A stretch of 64,000 bases of DNA from Marilutibacter aestuarii. GTDB taxonomy: Bacteria; Pseudomonadota; Gammaproteobacteria; Xanthomonadales; Xanthomonadaceae. The stretch lies in contig NZ_VICE01000084.1 in the NCBI RefSeq assembly GCF_006546775.1, positions 27,419 through 91,418 of the forward strand, read 5' to 3'. Of the stretch, positions 29,876-39,664 are shown piece by piece. The position numbers and the translations under genes were made by a program. Each line of letters opens with the position of its first letter. Within the stretch, counting starts at the first letter, position 1. The notes under the pieces were generated by a model, which worked only from the letters and a program-made list of their open reading frames with translations, was not told where the DNA came from and did no database searches.

Positions 29876-30460
29876 ATGAAGCTGTTCGGCCCCCTGTACG
29901 ACCGCTGCCTCGCCTGGGCCGCCCACCGCCACGCGCCGCGCTACCTGGCCGCCCTGAGCTTCGCCGAGTCGGTGGTCTTCCCGGTGCCGCCGGACGTCAT
30001 GCTCGCGCCGATGGCGCTGTCGACGCCGCAGCGGTGGTACCGGCTGGCGGCGATCTGCACGCTCGCCTCCGTCATCGGGGGCCTCATGGGGTACGCGCTG
30101 GGGCACTTCGCCCTGGATGCGATCTGGCCGTGGATGGTCGAGCTGGGCTGGGATGGCGCCTTCGACAAGGTCCAGGCGTGGTTCGCCGAGTACGGCTTCT
30201 GGATCGTCTTCGTCGCCGCGTTCACGCCGATCCCGTACAAGGTGTTCACGATCGCGTCGGGTGCGACCGGCATCGGCCTGATACCTTTCCTGCTGGGTTC
30301 GGCGATCGGACGGGGCGCGCGCTTCTTCCTCGTCGCCGGCCTGGTCGCCTGGGGCGGCGCACGCCTGGAGCAGGCGCTGCGTCGCTACATCGAACTGCTG
30401 GGCTGGATGGTCGCCGTGCTGGTGATCGTCGCGGTGGCCTGGCTGGAACTGCGCGGCTGA
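29876..30460 (+). CDS. YqaA-family (SNARE-associated/DedA-like) membrane protein
   Basis: 194 residues with about five membrane segments. FAESVVFPVPPDVMLAPMAL and AFTPIPYKVFTIASGATGIG are the two re-entrant loop motifs of the DedA/VTT fold; the order and length match YqaA. DedA-type proteins act as lipid scramblases or transporters in envelope homeostasis; the exact role of YqaA is unknown. It is inserted between pcm and the nlpD-like gene, an arrangement found in Xanthomonads. Confidence 0.88.
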   Translation: MKLFGPLYDRCLAWAAHRHAPRYLAALSFAESVVFPVPPDVMLAPMALSTPQRWYRLAAICTLASVIGGLMGYALGHFALDAIWPWMVELGWDGAFDKVQAWFAEYGFWIVFVAAFTPIPYKVFTIASGATGIGLIPFLLGSAIGRGARFFLVAGLVAWGGARLEQALRRYIELLGWMVAVLVIVAVAWLELRG

Positions 30461-30533
30461 GCGCGTGTCCAACGCGGGGAAACGGCGCGTGTCGCCCCTC
30501 ACCCCCATCATCAAGGAGGCCAAGAATCGGCGT

Positions 30534-31292
30534 ATGAGCACGACTTACCGCACATTTGCCACCGGCATGCTGGCGCTCGCACTGGCCGCATGCTCCAGCT
30601 CGGTCGTCCGTGAGGGCGGGTCGGGCAGTGGCCCCGTGACCAGCTCCCGGGCCAAGCCCGGTGCGACGGTGGTCGTGAAGCGGGGCGACAACCTCTACAG
30701 GATCGCGACCGACAACGGCATCACCCTGCGCGACCTCGCCGCCTGGAACGGCATCCCGTCGCCCTACACGATCCATCCTGGCCAGCGGATCCGCCTGTAT
30801 CCGTCCGCCGGGAACACCTCGGCGCCGGGCGGCCGCACGACCGCGAGCACGTCGCCGCGAACCGGCAGTTCAACGCCGCCGACGCGGCCTTCGACGCCCG
30901 CGCCCCCGCCGGTCGCCAGCGGCCTGTCCTGGCGTTGGCCCGCCGACGGCGAGCTGATCGGGCGCTTCGCCGGCGGTGATCCCACGAAGCAGGGCATCGA
31001 CATCGCCGGCAAGAGCGGCGCGCCCGTGCGCGCGGCCAGCGACGGCGTGGTCGTGTATTCGGGTTCGGGCCTTGTCGGCTATGGCGAACTGATCATCATC
31101 AAGCACAACGACCAGTGGCTGTCGGCCTACGGCCACAACCGCAATCGCCTGGTGAACGAGGGCGCGGTGGTCAAGTCCGGCCAGCAGATCGCCGAGATGG
31201 GGCGCAGCGGTGCGGCGCGCGACATGCTGCATTTCGAGGTGCGCTACAACGGCAAGCCGGTCGACCCGCTGTCCTACCTGCCACGGCGCTAG
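30534..31292 (+). CDS. nlpD: NlpD-like amidase activator, LysM plus degenerate M23 domain
   Basis: 252-residue lipoprotein (lipobox LALAAC near residue 18). A LysM domain binding peptidoglycan is at about 48-90 (VVVKRGDNLYRIATDNGITL, then IHPGQRIRLYP), followed by a Ser/Thr/Pro linker and a LytM/M23 domain from about 130. The first zinc ligand is lost: the H-x-G-x-D motif reads KQGIDIAGKSG, as in E. coli NlpD. So it should not be a protease but an activator of the amidase AmiC during daughter-cell separation. The ribosome site AAGGAGG is 14 bases from ATG 30534, which is long. rpoS, its usual neighbour in gammaproteobacteria, is absent. Confidence 0.88.
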   Translation: MSTTYRTFATGMLALALAACSSSVVREGGSGSGPVTSSRAKPGATVVVKRGDNLYRIATDNGITLRDLAAWNGIPSPYTIHPGQRIRLYPSAGNTSAPGGRTTASTSPRTGSSTPPTRPSTPAPPPVASGLSWRWPADGELIGRFAGGDPTKQGIDIAGKSGAPVRAASDGVVVYSGSGLVGYGELIIIKHNDQWLSAYGHNRNRLVNEGAVVKSGQQIAEMGRSGAARDMLHFEVRYNGKPVDPLSYLPRR

Positions 31293-31317
31293 GCCGCAGC
31301 CGGCGAAGCGTGGTTCG

Positions 31318-31350
31318 GCGTAGCCCGGCGAGCGAAGCGCACCCGGGGCC
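31318..31350. repeat. Short palindromic repeat element (GTAGCCCGGCGAGCG type)
   Basis: CGTAGCCCGGCGAGCGAAGC followed by GCACCCGGGGCC, an imperfect palindrome of a type widely scattered in Xanthomonad intergenic regions. Only one copy is in the window, so the call rests on family memory. Confidence 0.4.
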
Positions 31351-31365
31351 CCGGTAAGGCAAAGG

Positions 31366-31393
31366 CTGGATCCCAGCGTTCGCTGGGATGACG
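31366..31393. repeat. REP-like palindrome, copy 2 (inverted)
   Basis: Reverse complement of 16201-16228 over all 28 bases (CTGGATCCCAGCG then TTCGCTGGGATGACG). Confidence 0.85.
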
Positions 31394-31434
31394 GTTCGTG
31401 TGGGTTGCCAGTCTGGGCTTGGCTGCGGTGTCGT

Positions 31435-31531
31435 CGTAGGGTGGGTGGAGCCGAAGGCGAAACCCACCGTCGCGTTCTCGCATGCATGGTGAATGATGGG
31501 TTTTGCTTCGCGCAACCCATCCCACGGAGCT
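31435..31531. repeat. Intergenic repeat unit 1 with two hairpins
   Basis: Begins CGTAGGGTGGGTGGAGCCG and ends CCCATCCCACGGAGCT. It contains two inverted repeats: GGTGGGT..ACCCACC and GATGGGTT..AACCCATC. Paired with unit 2. Confidence 0.8.
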
Positions 31532-31547
31532 GCCTCTCGCACCGCTT

Positions 31548-31660
31548 CGTAGGGTGGGTAGAGCCGAAGGCGAAACCCGCCGTCGCGGGATTCCATGCAC
31601 GACGGACGATGTGCACGACGGACGATGGGTTTTGCTTCGCGCAACCCTTCCCACGGAGCT
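31548..31660. repeat. Intergenic repeat unit 2 with two hairpins
   Basis: Starts 113 bases after unit 1 and is highly similar at both ends (CGTAGGGTGGGTAGAGCCG ... CTTCCCACGGAGCT). Its middle holds a 15-base direct repeat, GCACGACGGACGATG, at 31597 and 31613. With the elements above it fills the 456-base gap 31293-31748, where no gene is seen. Confidence 0.8.
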
Positions 31661-31748
31661 GGAAAAGCGTACTGCACGGGAGACGGATCCCACCCCGGCG
31701 TCCCGGCGCCGCGCCCACCGAGCGGGCGGGAACGCGCCCGCCAAGGCC

Positions 31749-32123
31749 TCAACCGGCGAGGATGAACCCCGCGACCACGCGACGGCCTTCGCTCGCGAGC
31801 ACGTTGAACGTGCGGGCGGCGGCGTCGTTGGACATGGCTTCCAGGCCGATGCCGCGGGTCAGGCAGGCGGCCATCACCGCCGGGGGCGGAAAGGCCTGGG
31901 TGGCGCCGGTGCCGAGCAGGACCACTTCCGGGTCCAGGGCCAGCACGGGATCCAGGGATGCCGGGGTCAGCGCGCCGACGTGCGTGGCCGTCCAATCCTC
32001 GAGCAGCCGGTCGGGCGCGAGGATGAAGCTCCGGGCCAGGACCCGTTCGTTGACCCGTGCGAGGGCGCCGTCGGCGCCGCGCATCGTGAAGGCGTGGTCG
32101 GACTGTTCCAGGTTAAGGGGCAT
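31749..32123 (-). CDS. Mth938-domain protein
   Basis: 124 residues of the Mth938/NDUFAF3-like family. Features: LARSFILAPDRLLEDW, LDPEVVLLGTGATQAFPPPA and EAMSNDAAARTFNVLASEGR, the conserved G-T-G and N-x-A-A-R-T-x-N segments. Eukaryotic relatives help assemble respiratory complex I; bacterial function is unknown. It lies 25 bases after yhbY on the same strand and is likely co-transcribed. Confidence 0.87.
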   Translation of the reverse strand: MPLNLEQSDHAFTMRGADGALARVNERVLARSFILAPDRLLEDWTATHVGALTPASLDPVLALDPEVVLLGTGATQAFPPPAVMAACLTRGIGLEAMSNDAAARTFNVLASEGRRVVAGFILAG

Positions 32124-32148
32124 CGTCGCCGGTTCGCCTCCGCCGGGT

Positions 32149-32454
32149 TCAGGCGCGGGGCAGGACGATCTGCCGCTTGTCCTTGCTCTGCCGGTAGAGG
32201 ACCGCCGTATGGCCGATCCGCTGGACCAGGGCGGCGTCGGTGCGCTCGGCCAGGGCCTCGATCATCGCGTCGCGGGCCTCGCGGTCCTCGGCCCCGACCT
32301 TCACCTTGATCAGCTCGTGGTGTTCGAGGGCGTTGTCGATCTCGGCCACAAGCGCGTCGGTGATGCCCTTGCCCCCCACCTGGAGCATGGCTTTCAGGCC
32401 ATGGGCCTGGCCGCGCAGGAAGCGGGTCTGGGCGGCGGTGAGCAGGGTCGGCAT
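32149..32454 (-). CDS. yhbY: Ribosome assembly RNA-binding protein YhbY
   Basis: 101-residue CRM-domain protein: LTAAQTRFLRGQAHGLKAML, VGGKGITDALVAEIDNALEH (GxxG loop), HELIKVKVGAEDRE and GHTAVLYRQSKDKRQIVLP. It binds pre-50S ribosomal particles. It is divergent from rlmE with an 87-base spacer, the conserved gammaproteobacterial order yhbY / rlmE-ftsH. Confidence 0.94.
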   Translation of the reverse strand: MPTLLTAAQTRFLRGQAHGLKAMLQVGGKGITDALVAEIDNALEHHELIKVKVGAEDREARDAMIEALAERTDAALVQRIGHTAVLYRQSKDKRQIVLPRA

Positions 32455-32541
32455 GGGGTCACGTGAACGGGCAGTCTGGGGCGCTCAGGGTATCATGGCG
32501 GCCTGATTCCCGACCTGAAGGACAGGGCTTCCCCCGCGCCC

Positions 32542-33189
32542 ATGGCCACCCGCAGCAAAAGCAGCCAACGCTGGCTGAAGGAACATTTCTCCGACCCCTT
32601 CGTGAAGAAGGCCCAGTCCGAGGGCATGCGTTCGCGCGCGGCCTACAAGCTCGAGGAAGTCGTCGCCCGCGACCGCCTGCTCAAGCCGGACATGACCGTG
32701 GTCGACCTGGGCGCGGCCCCCGGCGGCTGGTCGCAGTGGGTCCGCCAGGAGCTGGACCGGATCGACGCCCGGCGCCCCGGCCGGGTCATCGCCCTGGACA
32801 TCCTGGAGATGCCGCCGCTGGCGGGCGTGGAGTTCCTTCATGGGGATTTCAGGGAGGATGGCGTCTTATCGGAACTGGTGGCTTCGCTGGGGGGCAAGCC
32901 GGTGGACCTTGTGCTCTCGGATATGGCCCCCAATAAGAGCGGTGTGGATGCGGTCGACATGCCCCGCGCGATGTACCTGGCGGAGCTGGCCATGGATTTC
33001 GCCGACCACCATCTCCGGGTGGGCGGCGCGTTCCTGATCAAGCTGTTCCAGGGCGTGGGTTTCGACGACTATGTGAAGGAGCTCAGGCGGCGATATGACA
33101 AGGTGGTCATCCGCAAGCCGGCGGCCTCGCGCAAACGCTCGCCCGAAGTCTATGCACTGGCACAGGGCAAGCGCGCGTCGATCAAGTAA
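32542..33189 (+). CDS. rlmE: 23S rRNA 2'-O-ribose U2552 methyltransferase
   Basis: 215 residues. SAM motif [15 protein letters not shown]; catalytic K-D-K-E set near [30 protein letters not shown] and [10 protein letters not shown]. It methylates U2552 of 23S rRNA late in 50S assembly. Full length and in the expected place before ftsH. Codon use in 32820-33000 is slightly less GC-rich at third positions (for example TTATCG, GATATG) than in neighbours but the reading is continuous. Confidence 0.95.
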   Translation: MATRSKSSQRWLKEHFSDPFVKKAQSEGMRSRAAYKLEEVVARDRLLKPDMTVVDLGAAPGGWSQWVRQELDRIDARRPGRVIALDILEMPPLAGVEFLHGDFREDGVLSELVASLGGKPVDLVLSDMAPNKSGVDAVDMPRAMYLAELAMDFADHHLRVGGAFLIKLFQGVGFDDYVKELRRRYDKVVIRKPAASRKRSPEVYALAQGKRASIK

Positions 33190-33276
33190 GGTGTGGTCGG
33201 GGGCTGCTTTTCGCGGCTGCCCGGATGGTCCCATCGCCCCGGACGCATGTCGCGCCGGGCGGCAACAGGTAGGCAA

Positions 33277-35181
<1,905 letters not shown>

Positions 35182-35220
35182 GGGCCCCGCTGCTTCAAGG
35201 TGCTTGCCTCGCTCCAACGG

Positions 35221-35250
35221 AAAGGCCAGAGTTCTTCTCTGGCCTTTTTC
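35221..35250 (+). terminator. Rho-independent terminator after ftsH
   Basis: Stem AAAGGCCAGAG / CTCTGGCCTTT, loop TTCTT, then TTTC. A strong terminator separating ftsH from the small membrane protein gene and folP. Confidence 0.9.
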
Positions 35251-35281
35251 TTTGGCCCCGGTGGGGCGGGAGCGGATGCGA

Positions 35282-35500
35282 ATGAAGCAGGGTACGGAGG
35301 GCACGGACACGTCGGTTCGCGGCCTGGCAGGCGCGGGCCTTGCGGTCGGCATCGGCTGCGGCCTGGCGATCGGCTCGGCCCTGGGCGTGGCATTGGGCAA
35401 CGTCGGCCTCGGGATATCCCTGGGCGTGGCGATCGGCGCCGGTCTGGGCATCGTCTTCGCCGCGGCGTTGCGCGCGAAGTCCGCGGGGCGCGGGCGCTGA
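35282..35500 (+). CDS. Small glycine-rich membrane protein
   Basis: About 72 residues from ATG 35282 (MKQGTEGTDTSVRGLAGAGL). It is dominated by Gly/Ala/Val/Leu (GIGCGLAIGSALGVALGNVG, then LGISLGVAIGAGLGIVF) with glycine spacing of four residues, a glycine-zipper-like pair of membrane segments, and ends RAKSAGRGR. GGGAG nine bases upstream supports this start. No known family recognised; similar small proteins are annotated as hypothetical. folP starts 3 bases after the stop, so they are probably one transcript. Confidence 0.65.
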   Translation: MKQGTEGTDTSVRGLAGAGLAVGIGCGLAIGSALGVALGNVGLGISLGVAIGAGLGIVFAAALRAKSAGRGR

Positions 35501-35502
35501 AC

Positions 35503-36402
35503 ATGTTCGACATCGCCCCCCGCCTGGACTGCAACGGCCGCGAACTCGTCCTCGATCGCACGCGGGTCATGGGCATCGTCAACGCCACGCCCGACTCGTT
35601 CTCCGACGGCGGCGAGCATGCCGGCGTGGAAGCGGCCGTGGCGCACGGTCTCAGGCTCGTGGAAGAGGGCGCCGACCTGCTCGACATCGGCGGCGAGTCC
35701 ACACGCCCGGGCGCCGACGAGGTATCGCTCGAAGAGGAGCTGGCGCGCGTGGTGCCGGTCATCGAACGGCTCGCGGCGAAAGTCCCGGTGCCGATCTCCG
35801 TCGATACGTCCAAGCCCGGGGTCATGCGCGCCGCGGTGGCCGCGGGCGCGGGAATGATCAACGACGTGTACGCACTCCGCCGCGAGGGCGCGCTGGAGGC
35901 CGCGGCCGCGTGCGGGGTGCCCGTCGTGCTGATGCACATGCAGGGCGAGCCGCGCTCGATGCAGTCCGCACCCCGTTACGACGATGTCGTGGCGGACGTG
36001 CATCGCTTCCTCGCCGAGCGTGTTTTTTCCGCCGAGATGGCCGGCATCGAGAAGAAGCGCATCATCGTCGACCCGGGCTTCGGCTTCGGCAAGACACTCG
36101 AGCACAACCTGGCTTTGCTGGCGCAGTTGCACCGGTTCGGCGAACTCGGCGTACCCGTCCTGGCAGGCCTGTCGCGAAAACGGTCGATCGGCGACCTGAC
36201 GGGCCGCGAGGCGCCGCGCGATCGCGTCCACGGCTCGGTGGCCGCCCACCTGCTGGCGGCGCAACGCGGCGCACGCATCGTGCGCGTGCACGACGTGGCC
36301 GCGACGGTGGATGCGCTGAAGGTCTGGGCCGCGGTCGACGCGCTGCCGATGCCGCGCACGCCTGCTGGCGCGGCGATGCCCGCGTGGCCCGACGAGGATT
36401 GA
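35503..36402 (+). CDS. folP: Dihydropteroate synthase
   Basis: 299 residues. Signature VMGIVNATPDSFSDGGEHAG, ADLLDIGGESTRPGADEVS, SVDTSKPGVMRAAVAAGAGM, INDVYALR, IIVDPGFGFGKTLEHNL and LAGLSRKRSIG. It joins p-aminobenzoate to the pterin in folate synthesis and is the sulfonamide target. The C-terminus is longer than usual by about 15 residues (PMPRTPAGAAMPAWPDED). The usual neighbour glmM is not here; putP follows after a 256-base gap. Confidence 0.95.
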   Translation: MFDIAPRLDCNGRELVLDRTRVMGIVNATPDSFSDGGEHAGVEAAVAHGLRLVEEGADLLDIGGESTRPGADEVSLEEELARVVPVIERLAAKVPVPISVDTSKPGVMRAAVAAGAGMINDVYALRREGALEAAAACGVPVVLMHMQGEPRSMQSAPRYDDVVADVHRFLAERVFSAEMAGIEKKRIIVDPGFGFGKTLEHNLALLAQLHRFGELGVPVLAGLSRKRSIGDLTGREAPRDRVHGSVAAHLLAAQRGARIVRVHDVAATVDALKVWAAVDALPMPRTPAGAAMPAWPDED

Positions 36403-36511
36403 CATCCGGCCACCAGGCATGCCGCTCGGCGCCCTCGTACAGCTGCATGAACAGGTGGTCAAAAAATCGCCATGCAAGCGATGGGCCCCGCGGCTGCGGC
36501 GTCTCGCGGGG

Positions 36512-36558
36512 TTGTCCACAGGTTCGTCCGTGCCCTTGTCCACAGGCTCTGTGAACAA
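36512..36558. promoter_or_regulatory. Cluster of three DnaA-box-like nonamers
   Basis: TTGTCCACA at 36512-36520, TTGTCCACA at 36536-36544 and, inverted, TTGTTCACA (TGTGAACAA at 36550-36558). Each differs from the DnaA box TTATNCACA at one base. Three in 47 bp, in a gene-free stretch between folP and putP. Binding by DnaA is inference. Confidence 0.45.
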
Positions 36559-36658
36559 CCCGGGCTGAACGAAAACCGCATCTGCGTTAGGCTGGTCCAT
36601 TCGCGCGTCGCCTGCGGCGGCGCCCATCCGCTTCAAGTCACGGGGGAACCTGTTGCCT

Positions 36659-38170
36659 ATGACAGCCAGCACGCCGCTACTGGTTACGTTCTCGATCTAC
36701 CTCGCCGCCGTCGTCCTGATCGGCTTCGTCGCGTGGAAATCGACCAAGAATTTCGACGATTACATCCTCGGCGGCCGTTCGCTCGGTCCGTTCGTGGTCG
36801 CGCTCGCGGCCGGTGCCTCCGACATGAGCGGCTGGTTGCTGATGGGCCTGCCCGGCGCGATGTACCTGGGCGGGGTGTCGGAGGGCTGGATCGCCTTCGG
36901 CCTGGTCCTGGGCGCCTGGATCAACTGGAAATACATCGCCGGTCCGTTGCGCGTGTACACCGAGCGCACCGGCAACGCGCTGACGATCCCCGATTACTTC
37001 ACCCACCGCTTCCAGGACCGCGACCGCATCCTGCGCGTCCTGTCGGCGCTGGTGATCCTGGTGTTCTTCGCCGTCTACTGCGCCTCGGGCGTGGTCGCCG
37101 GCGCGCGCCTGTTCGAGTCTGTCTTCGGGCTGCCCTACAACCAGGCCCTGTGGTGGGGCGCGGGCGCCACGATCCTGTACACACTGGTGGGCGGCTTCCT
37201 GGCGGTCAGCTGGACGGACACCCTACAGGCGACGCTGATGTTCTTCGCCCTGCTGCTGACGCCGGTGATCGTGATCATGACCAACGGTGGCTACGAGGCG
37301 AGCATGGCGCTGATCCGCCAGGCCGATCCGGGCAACCTCGACTGGTTCCGAGGGGGCGAGCTGGGCTTCATCGGCATCGTCTCGCTGCTTGCATGGGGCC
37401 TGGGCTACTTCGGCCAGCCGCACATCCTCGCGCGCTTCATGGCGGCCGACAGCGTCCACACCATCCCCCCTGCGCGCCGCATCGGCATGGCCTGGATGAT
37501 CCTCTGCCTGGCCGGTTCGCTGGCCGTGGGCTTCTTCGCGATCGCCTACTTCGCCGCCAATCCGGGGCAGGCCGCGGGCGTGGACGAGAACTCCGAGCGC
37601 GTCTTCATCGAACTGGCCAACCTTCTGTTCAACCCCTGGGTGGCCGGCGTGCTGCTCTCGGCGATCCTCGCCGCGGTGATGAGCACGCTGTCTTGCCAGC
37701 TGCTGGTGTGTTCCAGCGTCATGACCGAGGACTTCTACCGCGGCTTCATCCGCAATGGCGCCAGCCAGCGCGAGCTGGTCTGGGTGGGGCGCATCTCGGT
37801 CGGCCTGATCGCCCTGCTGGCCCTGTGGCTGGCGCGCGATCCCGACAGTCGCGTGCTCGGCCTGGTGAGCTATGCCTGGGCGGGTTTCGGCGCCGCGTTC
37901 GGCCCCGTGGTCCTGCTGTCGCTGTTCTGGGAGCGCATGACGCGCAACGGTGCGCTCGCCGGCATCGTGCTGGGCGCCGGCACGGTCATCGCGTGGAAGC
38001 AGGTCGCCGTGCAGCAGTTCGGGTCGGGCCTGTACGAAATGGTGCCGGGCTTCATCGTCGCCACGCTGGGCATCGTCGTGGTGAGCCTGCTGGACCGCAA
38101 GGGACCCAGTGATGAAATGAAGGCGACCCACCAGCAGGTCCGCGCCTCGCTGCGCGAAACCGGCTACTGA
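36659..38170 (+). CDS. putP: Sodium/proline symporter
   Basis: 503-residue SSS-family transporter with about 13 membrane helices. Family features: [40 protein letters not shown] (sodium and substrate site), [35 protein letters not shown] and the C-terminal [20 protein letters not shown]. It imports proline with Na+. ATG 36659 is used; TTG 36653 has the better-placed GGGGGAA site and would add two residues. The upstream gap carries the DnaA-box-like cluster. No putA is nearby. Confidence 0.93.
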   Translation: MTASTPLLVTFSIYLAAVVLIGFVAWKSTKNFDDYILGGRSLGPFVVALAAGASDMSGWLLMGLPGAMYLGGVSEGWIAFGLVLGAWINWKYIAGPLRVYTERTGNALTIPDYFTHRFQDRDRILRVLSALVILVFFAVYCASGVVAGARLFESVFGLPYNQALWWGAGATILYTLVGGFLAVSWTDTLQATLMFFALLLTPVIVIMTNGGYEASMALIRQADPGNLDWFRGGELGFIGIVSLLAWGLGYFGQPHILARFMAADSVHTIPPARRIGMAWMILCLAGSLAVGFFAIAYFAANPGQAAGVDENSERVFIELANLLFNPWVAGVLLSAILAAVMSTLSCQLLVCSSVMTEDFYRGFIRNGASQRELVWVGRISVGLIALLALWLARDPDSRVLGLVSYAWAGFGAAFGPVVLLSLFWERMTRNGALAGIVLGAGTVIAWKQVAVQQFGSGLYEMVPGFIVATLGIVVVSLLDRKGPSDEMKATHQQVRASLRETGY

Positions 38171-38195
38171 CGGACGACGCCGGGGCACGCTCGGG

Positions 38196-39173
38196 ATGGA
38201 CGACATGGCGGCGGGCGCGGTCTCCCCGGGCGACAACCGCCCGCTCGCCATCGCCCTGATGGGGCCGACCGCCTCGGGCAAGACCGCGCTCGCGCTCGAA
38301 TGGGCCGAGCGCCTGGGCGGCGAGGTGGTCAGCGTCGACTCGGCGCTGGTCTATCGCCACCTGGACATCGGTTCGGCCAAGCCCTCGGCGGCCGAGCAGG
38401 CGCGGGTCCCGCACCACCTGCTCGACCTGCGCGAGCCCTGGCAACCCTATTCGGCCGCGGAGTTCGCCGTCGACGCGCGCCGCGCCATGGACGAGATCCA
38501 TGCGCGCGGGCGCCTGCCGATCCTGGCGGGCGGCACCGGTCTTTACTTCCAGGCCCTGCTTCGCGGACTGTCGCCGATGCCCGAGGCCGACCCCGCCATG
38601 CGCGCGGCGATCGAGGCCGAAGCCGCGGAGCACGGCTGGCATGCACTCCACGCCGACCTGGGCCGGATCGATCCGGCCGCCGCCGCGCGCATCCATGCCA
38701 CCGATGCCCAGCGCATCCAGCGCGCGCTCGAAGTCTGGCGCCTGTCCGGCCGCGCCATCAGCGACTGGCAGCGCGAGCGGTCACCGCGATTGCCCTACCG
38801 CGTGCTGAGGCTGGTGCTGTCGCCGCCCGACCGTGCCGTGCTCCACGCGCGCATCGCGCGCCGCTTCGACGCGATGATCGCGGCGGGTTTCCTGGACGAG
38901 GTGAGGGCCCTGCGTGAGCTGCCGGGCCTGCAGGCGCACCCGGCGCCGCTCGAGCTGCCGGCCATCCGGGCCGTCGGTTACCGGCAGGCCTGGGAGTACC
39001 TGGACGGGGAGGGCGACATGGCGGCGTTCCGCGACCGCGGCATCTTCGCCACCCGCCAGCTGGCCAAGCGTCAGATCACCTGGCTGCGCAGCCAGCTCGA
39101 CGCCCGCTGGTTCGACCCCGGGCATGATCGCGAGCGCCTCGAGACCGCCCTGCGCCTGTTCATGCCGGCCTGA
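38196..39173 (+). CDS. miaA: tRNA dimethylallyltransferase
   Basis: 325 residues. P-loop [59 protein letters not shown] and [19 protein letters not shown]. It adds the isopentenyl group to A37 of tRNAs reading U-starting codons. Full length. The hfq gene follows, as in other gammaproteobacteria, but with its own -10-like element. A perfect CCCGGC-TT-GCCGGG hairpin at 39181-39194 lies just behind the stop. Confidence 0.95.
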   Translation: MDDMAAGAVSPGDNRPLAIALMGPTASGKTALALEWAERLGGEVVSVDSALVYRHLDIGSAKPSAAEQARVPHHLLDLREPWQPYSAAEFAVDARRAMDEIHARGRLPILAGGTGLYFQALLRGLSPMPEADPAMRAAIEAEAAEHGWHALHADLGRIDPAAAARIHATDAQRIQRALEVWRLSGRAISDWQRERSPRLPYRVLRLVLSPPDRAVLHARIARRFDAMIAAGFLDEVRALRELPGLQAHPAPLELPAIRAVGYRQAWEYLDGEGDMAAFRDRGIFATRQLAKRQITWLRSQLDARWFDPGHDRERLETALRLFMPA

Positions 39174-39321
39174 GGCCATGCCCGGCTTGCCGGGATCCGG
39201 ACTTTTCGATAAATCCAGTGCCAGTCACGCCGCGCGGCGCCGGACTTGCGTTACCATCGGCCGGTCGCCGCCATGGGGAGCGTGACCGGCGACGGGCCCC
39301 GCCTGGCGGGCGTGCCCTCCT

Positions 39322-39327
39322 ATAACT
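39322..39327 (+). promoter_or_regulatory. Candidate -10 box for hfq
   Basis: TATAAC within CCTCCTATAACTAGAAC, 24 bases before the hfq start, standing out in a GC-rich spacer. No convincing -35 box at the right distance. Confidence 0.4.
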
Positions 39328-39350
39328 AGAACTTTGCTGGGGAAAACTTG

Positions 39351-39644
39351 ATGTCCAAGGGACAGTCTTTGCAGGATCCATTCCTGAATGCACTTCGACG
39401 CGAGCGCGTGCCGGTATCGGTCTACCTGGTCAACGGCATCAAGCTGCAGGGCACCATCGAATCGTTCGACCAGTTCGTCGTGCTGTTGCGCAACACCGTC
39501 AGCCAGATGGTCTACAAGCATGCGATCTCCACGGTCGTGCCCGCCCGCAACGTGCGCGTCGGCCCCGGTGGCGGCTACGTCCAGACAGGGCAGGGCGAGG
39601 GCGGCAATGGCGGCGTCTCGGTGGACGACGACGAGAACGAATGA
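39351..39644 (+). CDS. hfq: RNA chaperone Hfq
   Basis: 97 residues. Sm1 motif [20 protein letters not shown] plus [19 protein letters not shown], Sm2 motif [15 protein letters not shown]. The hexameric ring matches small RNAs with mRNAs. The C-terminal tail is Gly-rich and acidic ([25 protein letters not shown]), as usual for Hfq. ATG 39351 with GGGGAAAA upstream; the in-frame TTG at 39348 would add one residue. Confidence 0.97.
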   Translation: MSKGQSLQDPFLNALRRERVPVSVYLVNGIKLQGTIESFDQFVVLLRNTVSQMVYKHAISTVVPARNVRVGPGGGYVQTGQGEGGNGGVSVDDDENE

Positions 39645-39664
39645 GTCCGGGAGCATGACCGCGC

